From contig CAKAQU010000040.1 of assembly GCA_916720335.1 (NCBI GenBank), positions 1-13,054 of the forward strand: a stretch of DNA of 13,054 nucleotides, in the 5' to 3' direction. How positions within the stretch are numbered: position 1 is the first letter of the stretch; every line of letters begins with the position of its first letter. A program made the position numbers and the translations under genes. Origin of the DNA: an uncultured Moraxella sp. (GTDB lineage: Bacteria > Pseudomonadota > Gammaproteobacteria > Pseudomonadales > Moraxellaceae). Positions 8,473 through 13,054 of this stretch are shown in pieces. Under the pieces are notes generated by a model. The model saw only the letters and a list, made by a program, of their open reading frames with translations, had not been told where the DNA came from and did no database searches.

Positions 8473-8496
8473 TTTCTTTAAATTTAAATTGCCCAA
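8468..8496 (-). promoter_or_regulatory. Weak candidate promoter of the cas operon
   Basis: On the minus strand TTGGGC, a 17-base spacer and ATAACA lie between the glmS terminator and cas1. The hexamers match the sigma70 consensus poorly. The glmS hairpin upstream makes a separate cas promoter in this 60-base space likely, but its exact place is uncertain. Confidence 0.22.
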
Positions 8497-8502
8497 TAAC
8501 TA

Positions 8503-8532
8503 AAATCGCCCCAAAAAACTTTGGAGCGATTT
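8503..8532 (-). terminator. Intrinsic terminator of glmS
   Basis: A 13-pair stem starts four bases after the glmS stop: AAATCGC with GCGATTT and CCAAA with TTTGG, closing a 4-base loop. The one mismatch on the plus strand (C8510 with A8525) becomes a G-U wobble in minus-strand RNA. TTTTAGTTATT runs from the 3' stem arm. It should separate glmS from the cas operon, possibly with read-through. Confidence 0.7.
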
Positions 8533-8600
8533 CATACTATTCCACCGTAACGGATTTTGCCAAATTCCTAGGTTTATCCACATCCGTTCCCCGAACCAAA
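8505..8600 (-). other. attTn7-like attachment region at the 3' end of glmS
   Basis: Tn7 and relatives use a TnsD protein that binds the last codons of glmS and insert about 25 bases past the stop, near 8512 here. The glmS codons for GTDVDKPRNLAKSVTVE are strongly conserved. The stretch TTGGCAAAATCCGTTACGGT differs from my memory of the E. coli site at only two of twenty bases. No Tn7 end or transposase gene is visible, so the site is unoccupied by a recognisable Tn7 element, although the cas operon begins just beyond it. Confidence 0.4.
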
Positions 8601-10375
8601 GCAACATGATAAGATAGCAGCTGGACTGCGATGGTATGCACAATTGGCGATAAAACCCCAATATGGCGCGGAGTACGGATAAGATGAATGTCATCTGTTT
8701 TTGTAAATTCACTGTCCAAATCTGATAAAACAAACAGTTCGCCACCTCTTGCACCCACTTCTTGCATGTTGGCTTTGACTTTATCAAGCAAATTATCATT
8801 CGGAGCAATCACCACCACTGGCATATTTTCATCAACCAACGCTAAAGGCCCATGTTTCAGCTCGCCTGCTGGATACGCTTCAGCGTGAATGTAGGTTAAT
8901 TCTTTTAATTTTAATGCCCCTTCTAAAGCGATAGGATAGTGAATACCACGCCCCAAAAACAGTGCCGATGGTTTTTTGGCAAATTTTTGCGCCCATGTGA
9001 TTAACTGTGGCTCTAAATTTAAAGCGTGCTGAATACTACCTGGCAGCTGTCTTAAATCCTCAAAATACGCCGCTTCTTGCTCATCATTGACATGATGATA
9101 AAGTTTACCCAACGTTACCGCCAAACCAAATAATACCACAAGCTGAGTTGTAAAAGCCTTCGTGCTTGCTACACCAATTTCAGCACCTGCTCGAGTATAA
9201 ATTGTCAAATCACTATTGCGTGGTAGTGCCGATTCCATCACATTACAAATTGATAAACTGTAAGTATGACCTTGGGCTTTGGCGTACTTTAACGCTTCCA
9301 TCGTATCAAGCGTTTCACCAGATTGACTAATGGTAATAATCAGTTCATTTTTATCAACAATCACATCACGATAGCGATATTCACTCGCAATTTCCACATC
9401 ACAGCGAATTTTCGCAATGCTTTCTAGCCAGTATTTGCCTGTCAGCGCTGCATAATATGAAGTTCCACAAGCTAAGATTTTAATACTGCTTATTTTTCTA
9501 AAAATATCATCTGCTTGTTCACCAAAATTTTCTGCCACAAACCTACTATTTAAAAAAATTTCCGCCGTATCAATAATGGCTTTGGGCTGCTCATAAATTT
9601 CTTTTTGCATAAAATGGCTATATGGTCCAAGCTCTAGTGATGCTAATGATAATTCTGAAGTTTTTTTGTTGCGAATGGCAGGCTGACCATTTTTGTCCTG
9701 AAGTTTTTTCACGCCTTGTGCGGTTAAAAGTGCAATATCGCCATCTTCTAAATAACTGACTTCACGAGTAAATGCCACCACTGCAGATACATCGGACGCA
9801 ATAAACGTTTCATCTTTTCCAAATGCCACTAGCAAAGGGCAACCCATGCGAGCAACCACCATTTCTTCTTGGTTTTCAAGACTTATCACCCCAATGGCAT
9901 ATGCTCCATGAAAACGCTTACAGGCAACTTGTACTGCTTGATATAAATTATGTCCATTATTAACGTATTCATAATGAACACCATGAGCAATCACTTCGGT
10001 ATCGGTCTGTGATAAAAAATCATAACCTAAGTTTTGTAAACGAACGCGTTCTGCTTCAAAATTTTCAATAATGCCATTATGCACCACCGCAATCAAATTT
10101 TGCGAAATGTGCGGATGAGCATTGGGTTCGGTAACCCCACCATGAGTTGCCCAACGAGTATGGCCAATCCCCAAATGTCCTGTAAGCCCAATTTCCTTTG
10201 CAGCATTTGCCATCTGTGATACACGGCCCACACGACGAACTCGAGTCAGTTCATCGCCAGTATGTACGGCAATCCCCGCCGAATCATAGCCTCGGTATTC
10301 TAATTTTTGTAACCCATCAACCAAAAAATCCACAACATTTTGATGGGTACGGATTGCACCAACAATACCACACAT
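8537..10375 (-). CDS. glmS: Glutamine-fructose-6-phosphate aminotransferase (isomerising)
   Basis: Makes glucosamine-6-phosphate from fructose-6-phosphate and glutamine, the first step toward UDP-GlcNAc for peptidoglycan and lipopolysaccharide. The protein has 612 residues (E. coli 609). The N-terminal class II glutaminase domain begins MCGIVGA, with Cys2 exposed as the nucleophile after Met removal; HTRWATHG (72-79), HNGIIENF (99-106) and QTDTEV (123-128) line that site. Two SIS sugar-binding domains follow, with ACGTSYYAA (302-310), SQSGET (350-355) and AEAYPAGELKHGP (498-510). The C-terminus is the invariant AKSVTVE. GGGAG precedes the ATG. An extended -10 lies about 35 bases upstream and a terminator directly follows. 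The upstream gap is too short for a glmS ribozyme. Confidence 0.99.
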   Translation of the reverse strand: MCGIVGAIRTHQNVVDFLVDGLQKLEYRGYDSAGIAVHTGDELTRVRRVGRVSQMANAAKEIGLTGHLGIGHTRWATHGGVTEPNAHPHISQNLIAVVHNGIIENFEAERVRLQNLGYDFLSQTDTEVIAHGVHYEYVNNGHNLYQAVQVACKRFHGAYAIGVISLENQEEMVVARMGCPLLVAFGKDETFIASDVSAVVAFTREVSYLEDGDIALLTAQGVKKLQDKNGQPAIRNKKTSELSLASLELGPYSHFMQKEIYEQPKAIIDTAEIFLNSRFVAENFGEQADDIFRKISSIKILACGTSYYAALTGKYWLESIAKIRCDVEIASEYRYRDVIVDKNELIITISQSGETLDTMEALKYAKAQGHTYSLSICNVMESALPRNSDLTIYTRAGAEIGVASTKAFTTQLVVLFGLAVTLGKLYHHVNDEQEAAYFEDLRQLPGSIQHALNLEPQLITWAQKFAKKPSALFLGRGIHYPIALEGALKLKELTYIHAEAYPAGELKHGPLALVDENMPVVVIAPNDNLLDKVKANMQEVGARGGELFVLSDLDSEFTKTDDIHLIRTPRHIGVLSPIVHTIAVQLLSYHVALVRGTDVDKPRNLAKSVTVE

Positions 10376-10410
10376 ATTTTACTCCCAGTTGTTAATGATA
10401 AATTTTTGTC

Positions 10411-10419
10411 ATTATATCA
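10411..10419 (-). promoter_or_regulatory. Extended -10 promoter of glmS
   Basis: The minus strand reads TGATATAAT, a perfect extended -10 (TGN followed by TATAAT). There is no good -35, as is usual for extended -10 promoters. Transcription would start near 10404, giving a leader of about 28 bases before the glmS ATG. It lies just past the terminator of the preceding gene. Confidence 0.55.
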
Positions 10420-10447
10420 AATTACTGATTGCAATTTGTTAAATTAT

Positions 10448-10478
10448 AAAACCCCAAAGTTATAAACTTTAGGGTTTT
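10448..10478 (-). terminator. Intrinsic terminator of the DUF442 gene
   Basis: A 13-pair stem with a 5-base loop: on the minus strand AAAACCCTAAAGT pairs with ACTTTGGGGTTTT. The single plus-strand mismatch (C10455 with A10471) is a U-G wobble in minus-strand RNA. The 3' arm ends in TTTT followed by AT-rich sequence. It begins about 43 bases after the stop codon. Confidence 0.75.
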
Positions 10479-10521
10479 AAACAATTTAAAGTTCAGTTTT
10501 AAAGTCTAGTTGGATTATAAA

Positions 10522-10872
10522 TCATTCTTCATCCAATAAATCATGTTCTTTAGCAGCAGTTAAAATCATGGTTGAACGATTGCCTGTGCGACAAAATATG
10601 TGCAAAGGGCGCTGTGTGGCATTAAAAAAGTCAGCAAACGCCTGCACATGGCTCATATCCATCATACCACCTGAAAATGGAATGTGAGCATAGGTAATGC
10701 CGCAATCACTGCACGCTTTTTGGATTTCATCCGATGTCGGCTGACCTGCCTCTTCGCCATCTGGACGATTATTAACGATGCTTTTTACACCGTCCTTGGC
10801 AAGCTCTTTTACATCATTTGGGGTGATTTGCCCTGAGATGGTAATGCGAAATTCGGGAGCAATATCATTCAT
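10522..10872 (-). CDS. DUF442 (TIGR01244) phosphatase-like / sulfur-metabolism protein
   Basis: A small protein of 116 residues with a dual-specificity-phosphatase-like fold, belonging to the family often called beta-lactamase-hydrolase-like or BLH phosphatase domain. Family members are found alone or fused to sulfur dioxygenases and rhodaneses, which links them to sulfide or persulfide handling, but the substrate is not settled. The signature loop is FCRTGNRS (93-100), with Cys94 as the likely nucleophile and Arg99 as the phosphate- or anion-binding residue. Upstream segments SIVNNRPDGEEAGQP (31-45) and YAHIPFSGGMM (61-71) are typical. AAGGTGA precedes the ATG by four bases. It has its own promoter and terminator, so it appears to be a single-gene unit. 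Confidence 0.85.
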   Translation of the reverse strand: MNDIAPEFRITISGQITPNDVKELAKDGVKSIVNNRPDGEEAGQPTSDEIQKACSDCGITYAHIPFSGGMMDMSHVQAFADFFNATQRPLHIFCRTGNRSTMILTAAKEHDLLDEE

Positions 10873-10890
10873 AAATTCACCTTAAAAGCA

Positions 10891-10907
10891 CGTTTTCATT
10901 TAAAACG
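10891..10907. promoter_or_regulatory. Inverted repeat between promoter and start of the DUF442 gene
   Basis: CGTTTT and AAAACG form a perfect 6-base inverted repeat around CATTT. It lies directly downstream of the -10, covering the expected transcription start, so it could be an operator or a 5'-leader stem. No regulator is encoded nearby. Confidence 0.3.
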
Positions 10908-10936
10908 ATTATAGACAGCTTAAAAAACAAATGCAA
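10908..10936 (-). promoter_or_regulatory. Sigma70 promoter of the DUF442 gene
   Basis: The minus strand has TTGCAT, a 17-base spacer and a perfect TATAAT. The start site would be near 10901, about 28 bases before the ATG. Confidence 0.6.
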
Positions 10937-10961
10937 CCTTAATTTCGCATTCTAAATGCAT

Positions 10962-12275
10962 CTAAATTTTAGTAATTGCACTTGCCCATGCCCACTGAAA
11001 ATTATAACCGCCAAGTTGACCTGTAACGTCCAATACTTCACCAATAAAGTACAAATCATCAACCAATTTACTTTGCATGGTTTTACTGCATACATCTACC
11101 GTATCCACACCACCTTTAGTCACTTCAGCAACTTTATAACCTTCTGTACCTGATGGTTTGATTTTCCATGCGTTTAAGGTTTTACCAAGCTGCACCAATT
11201 GACTGTCTTTAATATTTGCCAGTTCAACATCTTTAACTTCTTGCCAAAAATAAAATTCCAAGACAGATAATAATTTTTTAGCAAAAAATGGTGATAATAC
11301 TTTGCGAATAAATTGCTTGGGTTGGGATTTTTTATTTTTAATTAAAAAATCAGCAATATTAATATTAGGCAATAAATTAATAAAAATTGACTCTCCCAAT
11401 TGCCAATAATTTGAAATTTGTAAAATTGCCGGCCCTGATAAGCCTTTATGAGTAAATAACATGGGCAAATTAAATGTTATTTTTGAATTAGATACTTCAA
11501 TGTCAAGACTAATGCCACTTAAATTTTTTAATAATTCACCCAATTTGTCAGTTAAAGTCAAAGGACAAAGTGCAGGATAGGTATTGATTATATTATGTCC
11601 AAACTGTCTGGCAATTTGATAGCCAAAAGCACTGGCTCCAAGTGTTGGAATGGATAATCCCCCTGTTGCTATTACCAAGGATTGGCAAGTAATGGTTATT
11701 GGTTGTGAGTTTGTTTTATTTTTTTTGGTTGGGCTGGTTTTTATAAAAAATTGGTGATTATGACAGCTTTTTTCAGTGGTATTTTTTTCAATTTTATCAA
11801 TTTGAGTATTTAACAAGATGTGTACTTGATATTGATGACACTCTTGTAAAAGCATATCCAAAATATCTTTTGAGCTGTGATTGCAAAATAATTGTCCATG
11901 TGATTTTTCATGAAACAAAATACCATATTGATAAACATACATCAAAAAATCATCAGGCGTAAAGTTTGCCAATGCTGAACGCACAAAATGAGGATTTTGA
12001 CTGATAAAATTTTCAGGGCCAACATCTAAATTGGTAAAATTACAACGACCGCCTCCTGACATCAGTATTTTTTTACCCGCTTTATTAGCATGGTCCAAAA
12101 CAGCTACCGATTTTCCTGACCTAGCAATTTGGCTGGCGCAAAATAATCCACTTGCTCCTGCTCCAATAATCACAACATCAAAATTCGTTGCTGCTGAATT
12201 GGTTATATCCGATTTTTGGAAATTTTTAGGTTGAGATGATGATTTTTGGTGTGATTGTTGCATAAAAATTGACAT
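10962..12275 (-). CDS. HI0933/YhiN-family FAD-dependent flavoprotein
   Basis: A 437-residue flavoprotein of the HI0933-like family (TIGR00275, NAD(P)/FAD-dependent oxidoreductase). The E. coli relative YhiN has been reported to be the dihydrouridine synthase of 23S rRNA (RdsA, position 2449), so rRNA modification is the best guess; this is transferred by family and not shown here. The dinucleotide-binding motif DVVIIGAGASGLFCA lies at 33-47. AGKKILMSGGGRCNFTN (66-82), THKGLSGPAIL and the C-terminal GEVLDVTGQLGGYNFQWAWA are family hallmarks. The first 30 residues are a polar Ser/Gln/Lys-rich extension before the FAD fold. A Lys/Thr/Ser-rich stretch near 170-190 looks like a variable loop. I chose the first ATG because it has GAG five bases upstream; an alternative Met5 lacks a ribosome binding site. 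Confidence 0.93.
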   Translation of the reverse strand: MSIFMQQSHQKSSSQPKNFQKSDITNSAATNFDVVIIGAGASGLFCASQIARSGKSVAVLDHANKAGKKILMSGGGRCNFTNLDVGPENFISQNPHFVRSALANFTPDDFLMYVYQYGILFHEKSHGQLFCNHSSKDILDMLLQECHQYQVHILLNTQIDKIEKNTTEKSCHNHQFFIKTSPTKKNKTNSQPITITCQSLVIATGGLSIPTLGASAFGYQIARQFGHNIINTYPALCPLTLTDKLGELLKNLSGISLDIEVSNSKITFNLPMLFTHKGLSGPAILQISNYWQLGESIFINLLPNINIADFLIKNKKSQPKQFIRKVLSPFFAKKLLSVLEFYFWQEVKDVELANIKDSQLVQLGKTLNAWKIKPSGTEGYKVAEVTKGGVDTVDVCSKTMQSKLVDDLYFIGEVLDVTGQLGGYNFQWAWASAITKI

Positions 12276-12298
12276 AAAAACTCAATTATAAATCAGCT

Positions 12299-12328
12299 AT
12301 TGTATCAATAAACCATAATTTTATACAA
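12299..12328. promoter_or_regulatory. Dyad and overlapping divergent promoter candidates between the flavoprotein gene and pgsA
   Basis: TTGTAT (12300-12305) and ATACAA (12323-12328) form an inverted repeat with a 17-base spacer. On the minus strand TTGTAT and TACAAT are 18 bases apart and could drive the flavoprotein gene with a leader of about 17 bases. On the plus strand TTGTAT and TATACA are 16 bases apart. The symmetry may reflect shared promoter elements or an operator. Confidence 0.3.
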
Positions 12329-12346
12329 AATAGAGTAATTTTGCGG

Positions 12347-12352
12347 TATGAT
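12347..12352 (+). promoter_or_regulatory. Candidate -10 of the pgsA promoter
   Basis: TATGAT lies 27 bases before the pgsA ATG, one mismatch from TATAAT. A clear -35 is lacking (ATACAA is 18 bases upstream). Transcription would start near 12359, giving a short leader of about 20 bases. Confidence 0.35.
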
Positions 12353-12379
12353 ACGCCATCTTTAAGATTTTTATTTGCC

Positions 12380-13033
12380 ATGACTGAACAAAAAACAGAC
12401 AAAAGTCAGCCTAGCATTTTTAATTTGCCCAATAATTTAACCATTGCTCGCATTGTGATGATACCTTTGTTTGTAGCAATTGCTTATTACCCGCCTGCAC
12501 TTGGAATTGGCATACCCGCCATTCCTGACAACGCCATTGCCCGACTTGGCATGATGGAATACAGCAATAATTTATTACGGCATTTTTTATTAACACTGAT
12601 ATTTGTATTAGCAGCAATTACAGATTGGTTAGATGGCTATTTAGCTCGCAAAATGGGCATCACTTCTGCATTTGGGCGATTTTTAGACCCTGTAGCGGAC
12701 AAACTGATGGTAGCGGCGGCACTGATTATCTTGGTGCAATGGCATCCCAATATCGTCATGGCAATTTCGGCAATTGTTATTATCTCAAGAGAAATCGCCG
12801 TTTCTGCCCTGCGTGAATGGATGGCAGAGCTTGGTAATCGCACCAGTGTTGCGGTCTCGTATGTTGGCAAACTAAAAACTGCATTTCAGATGACCGCCAT
12901 TACAGTGTTTTTATTAAACTGGCAAAGCCTTGAAATGCTTGGATATTGCCTGATGGTGATTGCGGTTGTGTTAACACTTTGGTCAATGATGATTTATCTA
13001 AAAGCTGCTTGGCCTTATTTGACCAAATCATAA
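12380..13033 (+). CDS. pgsA: CDP-diacylglycerol-glycerol-3-phosphate 3-phosphatidyltransferase
   Basis: Inner-membrane enzyme that transfers the phosphatidyl group of CDP-diacylglycerol to glycerol-3-phosphate, giving phosphatidylglycerophosphate, the precursor of phosphatidylglycerol and cardiolipin. The protein has 217 residues. The CDP-alcohol phosphotransferase signature is complete: Asp85-Gly86, Ala89-Arg90, Gly99, Asp103 and Asp107, preceded by Asp82. NLPNNLTIARIVMIPLFV (15-32) is the usual N-terminal membrane entry. Further hydrophobic segments lie near 68-82, 109-121, 125-137, 168-180 and 186-208. The loop at 36-62 is longer than I expect from E. coli PgsA. The ATG at 12380 was preferred over an upstream TTG in frame at 12341, which overlaps the promoter region. 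No good Shine-Dalgarno sequence precedes it. It diverges from the flavoprotein gene. Confidence 0.97.
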   Translation: MTEQKTDKSQPSIFNLPNNLTIARIVMIPLFVAIAYYPPALGIGIPAIPDNAIARLGMMEYSNNLLRHFLLTLIFVLAAITDWLDGYLARKMGITSAFGRFLDPVADKLMVAAALIILVQWHPNIVMAISAIVIISREIAVSALREWMAELGNRTSVAVSYVGKLKTAFQMTAITVFLLNWQSLEMLGYCLMVIAVVLTLWSMMIYLKAAWPYLTKS

Positions 13034-13054
13034 CAATAAATCACAATCGTTAAA

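Noticed and set aside
8444..8536. Tn7-associated CRISPR (I-F3, CAST) element next to attTn7
   Set aside because: The operon has cas1, a cas2-3 fusion and separate csy1 and csy2, the opposite of I-F3. No tns genes or Tn7 end sequences are visible in the window.
10376..10447. glmS ribozyme or long regulatory leader
   Set aside because: The promoter leaves about 28 bases of leader, far too short, and the ribozyme belongs mainly to Gram-positive bacteria.
10936..10961. Small GCATT-TAG-AATGC hairpin after the flavoprotein gene as a terminator
   Set aside because: The stem is only five pairs and no T-run follows, so it is too weak to call.
12341..12379. pgsA starting at the upstream TTG at 12341
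   Set aside because: It would include the probable -10 sequence, and the residues added do not resemble PgsA.

Overview
The window looks like a chromosomal segment of a gammaproteobacterium, most likely a Moraxella-like member of the Moraxellaceae. That assignment rests on the AT-rich composition, the GlmS and PgsA protein sequences, and the tight gene spacing. It is an impression from sequence, not a search result. Coding density is very high and no stretch of 300 bases lacks a gene.

Positions 1 to 8443, all on the minus strand, hold a type I-F (I-F1, Ypest) CRISPR-Cas operon. In transcription order it is cas1, cas2-3 fusion, csy1 (cas8f), csy2 (cas5f), csy3 (cas7f) and cas6f (csy4). The last gene runs off the left edge a few codons before its expected end. 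Gaps between genes are 1, 38, -4, 35 and 100 bases. All catalytic motifs I can check are present: the Cas1 Glu/His/Asp set, the Cas3 HD, Walker A, DEVD, SAT and motif VI, and the Cas6f His and Ser. The system therefore appears intact for adaptation, crRNA processing, surveillance and target degradation. No CRISPR repeat or spacer lies inside the window; the array probably lies just beyond the left edge, downstream of cas6f.

Positions 8444 to 13033 are housekeeping sequence. glmS (minus) ends 93 bases before the cas1 start, so the cas locus sits in the region just past the 3' end of glmS, the classic Tn7 attachment position. Upstream of glmS is a small DUF442-type phosphatase-like protein (minus), then an HI0933/YhiN-family flavoprotein (minus). 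Divergent from that is pgsA (plus), which makes phosphatidylglycerophosphate. glmS and the DUF442 gene each end in a strong hairpin whose single non-Watson-Crick pair becomes a G-U wobble on the minus-strand RNA, which fits minus-strand terminators.

I found no clearly undescribed system. The points most worth a second look are the location of the cas operon at attTn7, a Cas6f whose RNA-reading arginine helix is mostly replaced, a stable hairpin between csy3 and cas6f, and an exact IHF consensus just ahead of cas1.
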